This document shows, piece after piece, positions 52,678 through 60,929 of a stretch of 64,000 nucleotides of DNA. The DNA is from Ferrovibrio sp036381655. GTDB taxonomy: Bacteria > Pseudomonadota > Alphaproteobacteria > Ferrovibrionales > Ferrovibrionaceae. Every line of letters starts with the position of its first letter. Positions within the stretch are counted from its first letter, which is position 1. The stretch is taken from contig NZ_DASVCJ010000057.1 of the NCBI RefSeq assembly GCF_036381655.1, positions 54,239-118,238 of the forward strand, in the 5' to 3' direction. The notes under the pieces were generated by a model. It saw only the letters and a list, made by a program, of their open reading frames with translations. It had not been told where the DNA came from and did not search any database. The position numbers were made by a program, and so were the translations under genes.

Positions 52678-53481
52678 ATGGCCGAAATCCGCCCATTACC
52701 AGAATTTCCTGCCGCCATCCGCCGGGGCATCCGGTATGTGCTGACCGATATCGACGACACGCTGACCACGCATGGCCGGCTGACCGCCGCAGCATACGCA
52801 GCGCTGGAACGCCTCGAATCGGCCGGCCTGCGCGTCATTCCGATCACCGGCCGGCCGGCCGGCTGGTGCGATCTGATCGCACGCTTCTGGCCAGTCGATG
52901 CCATCGTCGGCGAGAACGGCGCGCTCTTCATGCGCTATGACCGTACGGCCAAGGTGATGCAGCGGCGCTTCTTCCTGTCGGATGCCGAACGGCGCGCGGC
53001 GCGCGAAAAGCTCGCCACTTTGGCCGAGACCATCCTGCGCGCGGTGCCCGGCACGGCGCTGGCTTCCGACCAGCAATATCGGGAATGCGATCTGGCGATC
53101 GATTTCTGCGAAGATGTGCCGCCGCTGCCACGCGAGGCGGTCGATCGGATCGTGGCGCTGTTCGAAGCGGCCGGCGCGACGGCGAAAGTCAGCTCGATTC
53201 ATGTCAATGGCTGGTTCGGCGACTGGGACAAGCTGTCGATGACGCGCGTCCTCTTCAAGGAAAGCTATGGCGTGGACCTGGACCGGGCGCGTGACCAAAT
53301 TGTGTTTGCCGGCGACAGTCCGAACGATGCGCCGATGTTCGGGTTCTTCCCGTACAGCGTCGGTGTCGCCAATGTGCGGCCGTTCCTCGACCGCATCGCC
53401 ACCCCGCCCGCTTTCGTCGCCACTGGCGAAGGCGGCGCGGGATTCGTCGAGCTTGCCGATGCATTGCTGGCGGCGCGTTAG
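52678..53481 (+). CDS. HAD-IIB phosphatase, mannosyl-3-phosphoglycerate phosphatase-like
   Basis: This is a 267-residue HAD-superfamily hydrolase of subclass IIB (Cof/sucrose-phosphatase/MPGP group). Motif I is VLTDIDDTLT with nucleophile Asp24 and acid Asp26, motif II is VIPITGRPAG, then VGENGALFMRY, and motif IV is VFAGDSPNDAPMF. It should dephosphorylate a sugar phosphate or phosphoglycerate derivative; no matching synthase gene is adjacent. The start at 52678 is chosen because family sequence begins soon after and the upstream 33 codons overlap the divergent promoter region. Confidence 0.85.
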   Translation: MAEIRPLPEFPAAIRRGIRYVLTDIDDTLTTHGRLTAAAYAALERLESAGLRVIPITGRPAGWCDLIARFWPVDAIVGENGALFMRYDRTAKVMQRRFFLSDAERRAAREKLATLAETILRAVPGTALASDQQYRECDLAIDFCEDVPPLPREAVDRIVALFEAAGATAKVSSIHVNGWFGDWDKLSMTRVLFKESYGVDLDRARDQIVFAGDSPNDAPMFGFFPYSVGVANVRPFLDRIATPPAFVATGEGGAGFVELADALLAAR

Positions 53482-53502
53482 CCAGCACCAGCCTCTGCCG
53501 GA

Positions 53503-54558
53503 TTAGGCGGCCTTGGCGAGCTTCGGCACCCCGAACAGCATGCCCTGGCCGAGCGGGAAATCGAGATCGGCAAGCTGCACCAGATCGGCTTCGCTCTCCA
53601 CCTTGGCCAGCACCGGCGTGATGCCGTGCCGCGTGCAGGCCTCGCGCAGATCGGCGGGATCGATCGGCGACCGTGCCATCGCCGCCGGATCGAGCAGCAG
53701 TTGCGCGTCGAATTTGGCGAAGCGCACGCCGGCCTTGGCAAGGCCGGCGAAATCGAGGTCGAGGCGGTCGACGCCATCCACCGAAAGCGCATAGCCCAGC
53801 GCCGCGAGGCGGCTGAGGCGGTACATCCCGCCGCGGTCGAGCTGGCTGATGCCGTCATAGGCGAATTCCAGCACGATATTGCCGGCGCGCTCGCCTTCGC
53901 GTTCGAGAAAGTCATAAAGCGGCGTGAAGGTCTCGAGCCGCGCCAGCATGGCCGGCGTCAGATTGAGGAAGAAGCCGGCATCGCGGGCGCGATGCTCGAG
54001 CTTGCGCACGAGTTGCACCGAGCGCAGCAGCATCAGCGCATCGAATTCGGCGCGCAGGCCGGCGGCGTCCAGCGCCTCCAGGCATTCAGCGGCGGCGTAT
54101 TGCTTGCCGAGCGCATCCCGCGGCCGGGCCAGCATCTCGAAATAGCGGATGCGCCGCTGCGGCAGGCTGACCATCGGCTGCACGTGCAACTCGACGCGAT
54201 TGTTGTTCAGCGCATCCCGTACGGCCTCCAGCAGCGTACCGTCATCGGCCGGCTCGGGCGCGGCGGCCACGGCAAGCCGCGGCTCGGCTTTTTCGGCAGC
54301 GGCAACGGCTGCCGGCGCCTCGCCGCGCGCCATCGCCAGTTCGTCCGAAAGCTCGTCGATCTCGGCCAGCAGGCGCCGCTGCGTGGAATAGCGCACCAGC
54401 CGCTCGCGGATCGCCCAGAACAGCATGAGCAGAGTCAGCGCCACGATGGCGGGATGCTGCTCGGCCAGGCCGGGCACCAAGCGCGTCAGGCTGACGCCGC
54501 CGACCAGGGCGACCAGGGCAAGCGCGGCAAAGGTGAGCATTCCGGGCAGGGTGATCAT
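53503..54558 (-). CDS. TipF-like membrane protein with degenerate EAL domain
   Basis: This is a 351-residue protein with two N-terminal transmembrane helices (about 7-28 and 36-50), a short coiled coil (STQRRLLAEIDELSDEL) and an EAL-fold domain (about 110-345). The EAL signature reads YFEMLARP, and the DDFG metal motif is replaced by SVDGVD, with one Asp lost. The Asn (FLNLTP), Lys (AKFDAQ), Glu (AKVESEAD) and Gln (GQGMLFG) positions remain. It probably binds c-di-GMP without cleaving it. The layout resembles Caulobacter TipF, a c-di-GMP receptor for polar flagellum assembly. That comparison is inference. Confidence 0.8.
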   Translation of the reverse strand: MITLPGMLTFAALALVALVGGVSLTRLVPGLAEQHPAIVALTLLMLFWAIRERLVRYSTQRRLLAEIDELSDELAMARGEAPAAVAAAEKAEPRLAVAAAPEPADDGTLLEAVRDALNNNRVELHVQPMVSLPQRRIRYFEMLARPRDALGKQYAAAECLEALDAAGLRAEFDALMLLRSVQLVRKLEHRARDAGFFLNLTPAMLARLETFTPLYDFLEREGERAGNIVLEFAYDGISQLDRGGMYRLSRLAALGYALSVDGVDRLDLDFAGLAKAGVRFAKFDAQLLLDPAAMARSPIDPADLREACTRHGITPVLAKVESEADLVQLADLDFPLGQGMLFGVPKLAKAA

Positions 54559-54624
54559 GGCGACGGCCTCCTATCGACCCATCGAGCCGATGCGGTTCCA
54601 TCTGGTCAGGCGAAAGGGCGACGC

Positions 54625-54649
54625 TATAGTTAAGCCGTACAGCCTTAAC
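54625..54649 (+). promoter_or_regulatory. TATAGT box and GTTAAG-N9-CTTAAC operator before the peroxidase gene
   Basis: TATAGT (54625-54630) is a good -10 box, though no convincing -35 box precedes it. A perfect inverted repeat with 6-base arms, 54629-54634 and 54644-54649, overlaps its downstream edge and the expected start of transcription. The ribosome site GGAGGG begins at the next base. The position suits repression by a dimeric regulator. Confidence 0.45.
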
Positions 54650-54662
54650 GGAGGGTGAATCG

Positions 54663-55259
54663 ATGTTGCCCAGGTCGCTATGGGATCGACGCGACGTCCT
54701 GATCTTGGCAGGCCTATTCGCCGCCCTCCCGATGACCCCTTCTTTGGCCGCAAAAACGAGGACCGGCATGAGCGCGCATGACTTCGATTTCACGTCGATC
54801 GACGGACAGCCCCTGCCGATGCGGCAGTTCAAGGGCAAGGCCGTGCTGCTGGTCAACACCGCCTCGCAATGCGGCTTCACCCCGCAATATACCGACCTGG
54901 AAAAGCTGTGGACGGATTACCGCGGCAAGGGGCTGGTGGTCCTGGGCGTGCCGTCGAACGACTTCGGCAACCAGGAGCCCGGCTCGGCCGAACAGATCAA
55001 GGAATTCTGCACGGTCAATTTCGATGTCGATTTCCCGCTGACCGCGAAGCAGACGGTGATCGGCAGGAATGCCCATCCGCTCTACCGCTGGATCGCCAGC
55101 GAACTGGGCGAAGACGCCCTGCCGAAATGGAATTTTCACAAATACCTGATCGCGGGCGACGGCAGCATCGCCGAAGTCTTTCCCAGCCGCATCAAGCCGA
55201 CCGATTCGAAGGTGATCAGTGCCGTCGAAGCCGAACTGAAGAAGCTGAAGAGCGCTTAA
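54663..55259 (+). CDS. Exported glutathione peroxidase-family thiol peroxidase
   Basis: This is a 198-residue GPx-family protein reducing hydroperoxides. It uses Cys70 (NTASQCGFTPQY), not selenocysteine, with Gln104 (FGNQEPG) and Trp156-Asn157 (PKWNFHKY) completing the catalytic tetrad. A twin-arginine-like signal precedes the domain (WDRRDVLILAGLFAALPM), so it should act in the periplasm, unlike most bacterial homologues, which are cytoplasmic. GGAGGG seven bases before the ATG fixes the start. An inverted repeat overlaps its promoter. Thioredoxin-like proteins rather than glutathione are the likely reductant for Cys-type enzymes. Confidence 0.9.
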   Translation: MLPRSLWDRRDVLILAGLFAALPMTPSLAAKTRTGMSAHDFDFTSIDGQPLPMRQFKGKAVLLVNTASQCGFTPQYTDLEKLWTDYRGKGLVVLGVPSNDFGNQEPGSAEQIKEFCTVNFDVDFPLTAKQTVIGRNAHPLYRWIASELGEDALPKWNFHKYLIAGDGSIAEVFPSRIKPTDSKVISAVEAELKKLKSA

Positions 55260-55267
55260 GAAGACGC

Positions 55268-55873
55268 TCAGGAAAAATCCCGCCAGCCGGCGATCACGCG
55301 GCCCAGCGTCGTCAACCAGCACAGCGCCCCGAAAATCCACGCGAGCAGCGGGAACCAGCCCGGCTCCGCCAGGCAAAGCAGGAAGAAGATGATCGTCTCG
55401 GTCCCCTCGGTCAGGCCGCCGAGGTGATAGAAGCTCTTGGCACCGCGCAATGCGGTGCTGCGGCCATGCTTGCCGGCCAGGATCGCATAGGCCAGGAAGC
55501 TCGATCCCGTGCCCATGAAGCTCGCCAGCAGGAAGGCTGCCGGCAGAGCGGCCATGGCCGGATCGCGGATGGCGAAGCCCAGCGCCATCAGGCCGTAAAT
55601 GATGAAGTCGAGCACGATATCGATATAGCCGCCCCGGTCGGTGGCGCCGCGCTGGCGTGCCAGAGCGCCGTCCAGCCCGTCGGCGGCACGGTTGCACAGA
55701 AACAGCGCCAGGCCGAGATGGGCCTGCCCCAGCGCCAAAGTCGCCGCGGCGGCGAGGCCCGACCCGAAACCGGCCAGGCTGACCGCATCGGCTCCGAATG
55801 GCGCGCGGTCGAGCCGCCGGGCCAGGCCGTTCAGCGGCGGATCGATCAGGCGGCGCATCAGCGGGTCGAGCAT
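55268..55873 (-). CDS. CDP-alcohol phosphatidyltransferase family protein
   Basis: This is a 201-residue integral membrane enzyme of the CDP-alcohol phosphotransferase family, which makes phospholipids from CDP-activated precursors. The signature D-x2-D-G-x2-A-R-x8-G-x3-D-x3-D is present as ADGLDGALARQRG followed by YIDIVLD. Five to six hydrophobic helices are visible. The alcohol acceptor cannot be told from sequence; genes of this type are often annotated as PgsA or PssA-like, but this one lies with no lipid-synthesis neighbour. Confidence 0.87.
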   Translation of the reverse strand: MLDPLMRRLIDPPLNGLARRLDRAPFGADAVSLAGFGSGLAAAATLALGQAHLGLALFLCNRAADGLDGALARQRGATDRGGYIDIVLDFIIYGLMALGFAIRDPAMAALPAAFLLASFMGTGSSFLAYAILAGKHGRSTALRGAKSFYHLGGLTEGTETIIFFLLCLAEPGWFPLLAWIFGALCWLTTLGRVIAGWRDFS

Positions 55874-55929
55874 TCCTCTGCTCTAGCGTATTTCCATGCC
55901 GCTTGCATGACCTGGATGACGCCCTCGGC

Positions 55930-55935
55930 TATAAT
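55930..55935 (+). promoter_or_regulatory. Consensus -10 box of rlmJ
   Basis: TATAAT lies 29 bases before the rlmJ GTG start codon. A -35 match at 17-18 bases upstream (ATGACC or CATGAC) is weak. The leader would be about 23 bases. Confidence 0.4.
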
Positions 55936-55964
55936 GGCGCTCAACATCCTGTGAGTCCGTCATT

Positions 55965-56822
55965 GTGAATTACCGTCACGCCTTCCACGCCGGCAATTTC
56001 GGCGATGTGCTCAAGCATGTCGTGCTGCTGGATCTTGTCGCCGCCCTGCACCGCAAGGCGGCGCCGCTGCATCTGCTCGACAGCCATGCCGGAATCGGCC
56101 TTTACGACCTCGCCTCGGCCGAGGCCCAGCGCGGCGGCGAGTATCGCCTGGGCGTCGGCGCGGTGCTGAGCGATCCGGCCGCCCGCCGCATCCTGCCGGA
56201 TTACCTGGCGGCCCTGCGCGCACTCAACCCCGAACTGGATGACACCGGCGCCGGGCTGCGCCGCTATCCGGGTTCGCCATGGCTGCTGCAGCGCAGCCTG
56301 CGGACCGAAGACCGCCTGACGCTTTGCGAACTGCATCCCGAGGATGTGCAGACGCTGAAACACAATCTGGGGCGCGATCCGCGCGTCAGCATCCATCACC
56401 GGGACGGCTTCGAGGCCCTGCGGGCGCTCACCCCGCCGATGCCGCGCCGCGGCCTGGCGCTGATCGATCCGGCTTTCGAGGACGAGAATGAATTCGCCAC
56501 CCTGACCAGAACGGTGCAGGCCATGCACAGGCGCTGGGCCACCGGCCTGCTGGCGATCTGGTATCCCATCAAGGATCAGCGCGAAACCGATCGCTGGAAG
56601 CGCGAACTCGCCGCGCCGATCGCCGCGGCGACCATCGCCGTCGAACTCACCGTGCGGCCGGCCCGGGAAAGCCGGCAGATGAATGGCAGCGGCCTGATCA
56701 TCGTCAATCCGCCCTGGCAATTCGACGACGCCCTGCGGCCCAGGCTGGATTTCCTGAAAACCCGGCTGGCGCGCGAAGCCGGCGCCGGGGCACGGATCGA
56801 AACGCTGGTGAAAGCCGCCTAG
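55965..56822 (+). CDS. rlmJ: 23S rRNA (adenine2030-N6)-methyltransferase
   Basis: This is a 285-residue RlmJ-family methyltransferase that modifies A2030 of 23S rRNA. The N-terminus NYRHAFHAGNFGDVLKHVVL is diagnostic; further motifs are LLDSHAGIGLYDL, YPGSPWLLQ, and the catalytic LALIDPAFEDENEF, the family's DPP(Y/F)-like box with Ala at the second position. Translation starts at GTG 55965. The stop overlaps by three bases the stop of the convergent NTF2-like gene. Confidence 0.94.
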   Translation: MNYRHAFHAGNFGDVLKHVVLLDLVAALHRKAAPLHLLDSHAGIGLYDLASAEAQRGGEYRLGVGAVLSDPAARRILPDYLAALRALNPELDDTGAGLRRYPGSPWLLQRSLRTEDRLTLCELHPEDVQTLKHNLGRDPRVSIHHRDGFEALRALTPPMPRRGLALIDPAFEDENEFATLTRTVQAMHRRWATGLLAIWYPIKDQRETDRWKRELAAPIAAATIAVELTVRPARESRQMNGSGLIIVNPPWQFDDALRPRLDFLKTRLAREAGAGARIETLVKAA

Positions 56823-57277
56823 TGGATCGTGCCCGACGGCGTCAGGTCGTCGCCGCCGATATCGGGCTCGGGCTCATCTTCGCCTTCTTCCCCGGGCGGC
56901 GGGGCCGCGACCGGACCGGCCTGGTGATGCGCGAGCTTCCAGCCCTTGCCCTCGCGGACGAACAGATTGCTGGCAATCAGATATTGGTCCTCGACCCGTT
57001 CGAAACAGAGTACCAGCGCGACATCGCCCCAGAGCGTAACGCGCGGCGCCAGCATCTGGATCGACGGCTGGGCCGGATTGTTGAGAATGCGGCGCCAGCC
57101 TTCCAGCACCGCCTCGCGGCCGATCAATGGCGGCCAGCCGGGATGGATGCAGCAGATCGGCGCCGCCTTGGCCCAGAGATTGGCCATGGCATCGAAATCA
57201 TGCGTGACGAAGGCATTGTAGAAGGCGGTGTTGGCCTGCAGCAGCGCGGTTTCGTCGTCGGTCGTCGTCATGGCCAT
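56819..57277 (-). CDS. NTF2-like / SnoaL-type protein
   Basis: This is a 152-residue protein with the NTF2-like (SnoaL/DUF4440) cone fold. Visible sequences are TALLQANTAFYNAFVTHDFDA, AKAAPICCIHPGWPPLIGR, EGWRRIL, and a C-terminal strand set ending in GWKLAHHQAGPV. The C-terminal 30 residues are acidic and Pro-rich. Members range from enzymes to ligand-binding proteins; no catalytic residues can be assigned. The start is ATG 57277, with ATG 57271 equally possible. Confidence 0.8.
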   Translation of the reverse strand: MAMTTTDDETALLQANTAFYNAFVTHDFDAMANLWAKAAPICCIHPGWPPLIGREAVLEGWRRILNNPAQPSIQMLAPRVTLWGDVALVLCFERVEDQYLIASNLFVREGKGWKLAHHQAGPVAAPPPGEEGEDEPEPDIGGDDLTPSGTIH

Positions 57278-57352
57278 TACTCTAGGCCGGCTTCCGGTGC
57301 GGGCGATAGGGGGAGACTTGCGCGGCCAGGCAGCCAGTGCTTCCCTGCACCT

Positions 57353-57913
57353 ATGACGACTTTCCCTCCTTCCGCCCCTCTTGCCGGCCCCCCTTCCAGT
57401 CCTCTTTCCAAGCCGGCTTTTTCCGTTCTGATGGTCTGCACCGGCAATATCTGCCGTTCGCCCACCGCCGACGGCCTGCTGCGGCATGCCATCCGCCAGC
57501 AAGGACTGGAGGACCGGGTATTCGTCGATTCGGCGGGAACGCATGGCTATCATGTCGGCGAACCGCCCGACGAGCGCAGCATCGCTATCGCCAGGGCTAA
57601 CGGCGTGGATCTTTCCGCCCTGCGGGCACGCCGGATTGCGCCGGGCGATTTCCCGCGTTTCGACCTGATTCTGGCGATGGATAGCGGCCATCTCGCCATC
57701 CTGCGGCGGCTTTGTCCGCCGGAGTTTCGCGACCGGCTGCGGCTCTACCTCGAATTCGCCCCGCATTTCGGCCGCGAGGTACCCGATCCGTATTACGGCG
57801 GCCGCAAGGATTTCGAGGCTGTTTTCCGCATGTGCGAAGCCGCAACCCAGGCCCTTGTCGAGGAGATTCGCCTGCGGCTGGGGGCTTCCACCCTGACCGT
57901 GACCGGAAATTAA
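57353..57913 (+). CDS. Low-molecular-weight protein tyrosine phosphatase
   Basis: This is a 186-residue LMW-PTP. The P-loop is at residues 29-36 (VCTGNICRSPTAD) with nucleophile Cys29, and the general-acid Asp lies in VPDPYYGG. About 20 Pro/Ser-rich residues precede the domain. Such enzymes dephosphorylate protein tyrosines, often tyrosine kinases of polysaccharide export, or arginine phosphates; no partner is adjacent. The ATG at 57353 is the first in frame after the divergent gene's start. Confidence 0.92.
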   Translation: MTTFPPSAPLAGPPSSPLSKPAFSVLMVCTGNICRSPTADGLLRHAIRQQGLEDRVFVDSAGTHGYHVGEPPDERSIAIARANGVDLSALRARRIAPGDFPRFDLILAMDSGHLAILRRLCPPEFRDRLRLYLEFAPHFGREVPDPYYGGRKDFEAVFRMCEAATQALVEEIRLRLGASTLTVTGN

Positions 57914-57948
57914 CTTTCAGCAGCCGGAACAATGGCCGCATAACCACT

Positions 57949-57964
57949 ATCCATGGTCATGGAT
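57949..57964. promoter_or_regulatory. ATCCATG-GT-CATGGAT palindrome
   Basis: A perfect inverted repeat with 7-base arms and a 2-base centre ends six bases before the start codon of the small exported protein. It could be an operator or a hairpin that covers the ribosome site. Two in-frame ATGs lie inside it. Confidence 0.4.
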
Positions 57965-57970
57965 TGTAGA

Positions 57971-58228
57971 ATGTCCGGTTACGTGCCTCTTCTCGTCATC
58001 CTCTTCGCCGGCCTGATCGGCACCGCCTCGGCCCAGCCTGCCCCCCAACAGCAGGATCAGGACAAGGAACGGGCGGCGATCGTCGACGCCTGCGTCAAGG
58101 AAATGCGCAGCCAGCTCAAGCCTGGGCAAACCATGACCAATCAGCAGCGCATGGACGCCGAGCAAAAGTGCCGCGACAAGGCTGACGCCATCATGCAGGC
58201 CAAGCGGCAAAAGGCGCCGAAGCGGTAA
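57971..58228 (+). CDS. Small exported hypothetical protein
   Basis: This is an 85-residue protein with a clear Sec signal peptide (MSGYVPLLVILFAGLIGTASA) followed by a Gln-rich linker and a charged helical domain. That domain holds two Cys (DACVKEMRSQ and EQKCRDKADA) that could form a disulfide. I do not recognise the family. Longer starts at 57953 and 57959 lie within a palindrome and would spoil the signal peptide. It is convergent with glcF. Confidence 0.7.
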   Translation: MSGYVPLLVILFAGLIGTASAQPAPQQQDQDKERAAIVDACVKEMRSQLKPGQTMTNQQRMDAEQKCRDKADAIMQAKRQKAPKR

Positions 58229-58258
58229 TACGCCGGCTTTGGTTCGTAAGGCGGCCGT

Positions 58259-59563
58259 TCAGGCCAGCGCAGCCGGCTTCGGCCCGCCCGTCGCCCAATC
58301 CAGCAATTCGACGGTATGCAGAACCGGCAGCGGTTTGCCGCGCGCGGCGGCCATGCCGTTGGCGATCTGCACCAGGCAGCCGATATTGCCCGCCGCGAGG
58401 ACATCCGCGCCGGTGCTGGCGACATTCTTCACCTTGCGGTCGCGGAGTTGATTGGCGAGTTCAGGCTGCAGCATGTTGTATGTGCCGGCCGAGCCGCAGC
58501 AAAGATGCCCCTCCGGAATGTCGCGCACGGCAAAGCCGACCTGGGCCAGCAGCCGCTTGGGCAGCGTCGTGATCTTCTGGCCATGCTGCATCGAGCAGGC
58601 GCTGTGATATGCCACGGTGAGCTTGCCGGCGGTGCCGGCCGGTTTCAGGTCGAGCCCCTGCAGCACTTCCGTGACATCCTTGGCCAGGCCGGCGACGATC
58701 GCCGCCCGCCCGGACCAGTCCGGATCGCTGGGCAGCATGAAGCCGTAATCCTTCACGGTCGTGCCACAGCCCGAGGCGTTGATTACGATCGCATCCAGAC
58801 CGGCGCCTTCATATTCGCGGTGCCAGGCGGCGATATTGGCCTTCGCCTGGCTGAGCGCGTCGTGCTCGCGGCCCATATGATGGGTGAGTGATCCGCAGCA
58901 GCCGGCGCCTTCGGCCACGACGACCTCGCAGCCATGCCGTGTCAGCAGCCGGATCGTCGCTTCATTGATCTTCGGATCGAGCACGCGCTGGGCGCAGCCG
59001 GTCAGCAGCGCGACGCGCATCGTGCGGGCGCCCTGAGCCGCAAAGACCTGCGGCCGGTCCATCGGTGAGATCGGCGGCAATGCCCTGGGTGCCAGGGCGA
59101 CCATGGCCTTCAGCCGGCCCGGCAACAGGAAACGGAACGGCCGCGCCAGCTGCGCGCCGCGCAGGCTGAGGCGGAACAGCCTGGGATTGGGAATGAGCCG
59201 CGCCAGAAGCGCCCGCAGCAGCCGATCCAGCACGGGCCGGCGATAGGTCTCTTCGATATAGGCGCGCGCATAATCGACCAGATGCATGTAGTGCACGCTG
59301 CTCGGACAGGTGGTCATGCAGGACAGGCAGGAGAGGCAGCGATCGACATGCCGCACCACCTCCTCGCTCGCCGGCTGGCCGCTCTCCAGCATCTGCTTGA
59401 TCAGATAGATGCGGCCGCGCGGAGAGTCGCGCTCGTCGCCCAGCAGGACATAGGTCGGACAGGTCGCGGTGCAGAAGCCGCAATGCACGCATTTGCGCAG
59501 GATATCGTTCGACGACTGGATCGCCGGATCGGCAAGCTGCGTGAGGGTGAAGTTGGTCTGCAT
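58259..59563 (-). CDS. glcF: Glycolate oxidase iron-sulfur subunit
   Basis: This is a 434-residue Fe-S protein of the glycolate oxidase complex, passing electrons from the flavin subunits towards the respiratory chain. Two [4Fe-4S] ferredoxin motifs are visible: CVHCGFCTATCPTYVLLGD and CLSCLSCMTTCPSSVHYMH. Two CCG domains follow (GCCGSLTHHMG and LCCGSAGTYN). The gene begins four bases after glcE, completing the glcDEF operon. Confidence 0.95.
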   Translation of the reverse strand: MQTNFTLTQLADPAIQSSNDILRKCVHCGFCTATCPTYVLLGDERDSPRGRIYLIKQMLESGQPASEEVVRHVDRCLSCLSCMTTCPSSVHYMHLVDYARAYIEETYRRPVLDRLLRALLARLIPNPRLFRLSLRGAQLARPFRFLLPGRLKAMVALAPRALPPISPMDRPQVFAAQGARTMRVALLTGCAQRVLDPKINEATIRLLTRHGCEVVVAEGAGCCGSLTHHMGREHDALSQAKANIAAWHREYEGAGLDAIVINASGCGTTVKDYGFMLPSDPDWSGRAAIVAGLAKDVTEVLQGLDLKPAGTAGKLTVAYHSACSMQHGQKITTLPKRLLAQVGFAVRDIPEGHLCCGSAGTYNMLQPELANQLRDRKVKNVASTGADVLAAGNIGCLVQIANGMAAARGKPLPVLHTVELLDWATGGPKPAALA

Positions 59564-59567
59564 GGGC

Positions 59568-60803
59568 TCAGGCCGCCACCATGGCCGGCGTCACCCGGCC
59601 GGAATTGAGAATATCCATCGGATCGAAACTCTCTTTGACGCGGCGCGACAACGCGGCAAGCGCTTCCGGCTGCGGCTGAAAGACCGGCACGGCGGCGCGG
59701 ATCGCGGCGTCGGCGCGGACCAAGGTGGCATGGCCGCCATGCTGGGCGAGCGCTGCCCGCACCTTCGCCGCATCGGCGTCCGCGCTCGGCGCAAGGCTGA
59801 GCCAGACCAGCCCGCCGGCCCAATCGTAAAAGGCTTCCGCATCGGGCCGTGCGGCGATGATACCGGCCACCACGGCTGGCCCGGCCATCGGTGCGGTGGA
59901 GATGCGCCACAGCACGCGATCCTGCGGCAGCACGAAGTAGCTGACGTCGCGAATCTCCCGCCACAGCCAGGCGGAATTCATCGAATGCAATTCCTCCAGC
60001 GGCCCGAAGGATTTCAGCAACTCGCGCAGAGCCCCGCAGCGCGCCTTCACCGAAACATCCGTGCCTTCGATGCGGATGGCGGTGACGCTCCGGCCGGCGC
60101 CGGCGACATAGCCGACGCCCGAACGCGCCGCGATGGCGGGCGGCAGATGCGCCAGGCCGCTGACTTCATGCGGCGATTTGGCGGCTGCCGCCATCGCCTC
60201 GGCCGCCCTGGCCGCATCCAGGCCGAAAACCAGCACGGTGCGCGTCTTTTCCGGCGCGGGCAGCACCTTCACGGTGACTTCGGTGAGCGCCGCCAGCGTA
60301 CCGAACGAGCCGCAGATCAGTTTGGGCAGGTCGTAGCCGGTGACATTCTTCACCACCTTGCCGCCGGCCTTGAAGATTTCGCCGCGGCCCGAGACGGCAA
60401 CGAAGCCGAGCAGATGATCGCGCATGGCGCCGGCCTTGAACCGGCGCGGGCCGGCGAGGTTGCAGCCGATGGCGCCGCCGATGGTGCCGCGATTGGCCGG
60501 ACCGCCCCACAGCGGACCAAGATCGGGCGGCTCGAAGGCGAGCATCTGATTCTGCGCGGTGAGCAGCTTTTCGACATCGCTTACCAGACTGCCGGGCCGC
60601 AGCGTCAGGATCAGTTCGGCGGGTTCGTAATCCAGCACGCCCTGCAGGCGGCTGAGATCGAGCGCATAGGCATTCTGCGTGGCGCGGCCGAACTGGCTCT
60701 TGGTGCGATGGCCATGCAGCTCGAGCGGCTTCGCTTCGGCCGCCGCCCAACGGACGACATCGACCACATCGCTCATGCCGGCGGGGATGAAGGTTTCAGC
60801 CAT
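59568..60803 (-). CDS. glcE: Glycolate oxidase FAD-binding subunit
   Basis: This is a 411-residue FAD-binding PCMH-type oxidase subunit, paired with GlcD. The FAD region has PAELILTLRPGSLVSDVEKLL, RGTIGGAIGCNLAGPRRFKAGA and the VKNVTGYDLPKL motif typical of GlcE. The C-terminus ends FDPMDILNSGRVTP. It is separated from glcD by 126 bases holding a palindromic element, an unusual gap inside this operon. Confidence 0.95.
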   Translation of the reverse strand: MAETFIPAGMSDVVDVVRWAAAEAKPLELHGHRTKSQFGRATQNAYALDLSRLQGVLDYEPAELILTLRPGSLVSDVEKLLTAQNQMLAFEPPDLGPLWGGPANRGTIGGAIGCNLAGPRRFKAGAMRDHLLGFVAVSGRGEIFKAGGKVVKNVTGYDLPKLICGSFGTLAALTEVTVKVLPAPEKTRTVLVFGLDAARAAEAMAAAAKSPHEVSGLAHLPPAIAARSGVGYVAGAGRSVTAIRIEGTDVSVKARCGALRELLKSFGPLEELHSMNSAWLWREIRDVSYFVLPQDRVLWRISTAPMAGPAVVAGIIAARPDAEAFYDWAGGLVWLSLAPSADADAAKVRAALAQHGGHATLVRADAAIRAAVPVFQPQPEALAALSRRVKESFDPMDILNSGRVTPAMVAA

Positions 60804-60873
60804 GTCGCATTCCTTGCATCGTCACGCCTGTGCTCGCGGGTCTGGCCGCGGGCCAGGCCGATGGTCGGAATGG

Positions 60874-60895
60874 ACCCTCGGGCTTCGCCCGCGGG
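60874..60895. repeat. Palindromic intergenic element, copy 2
   Basis: CCCTCGGGC (60875-60883) and GCCCGCGGG (60887-60895) pair with one mismatch around a TTC loop, preceded by TGGA. The left arm is identical to that of the element at 4090-4111. It lies between glcD and glcE and could lower read-through or set the level of the two products. Confidence 0.5.
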
Positions 60896-60929
60896 CGGCG
60901 ACGTTTGTGACTGATCGCAGCGCCATCGC

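Noticed and set aside
54663..55259. Selenocysteine form of glutathione peroxidase
   Set aside because: The active-site codon is TGC (Cys70), with no in-frame TGA.
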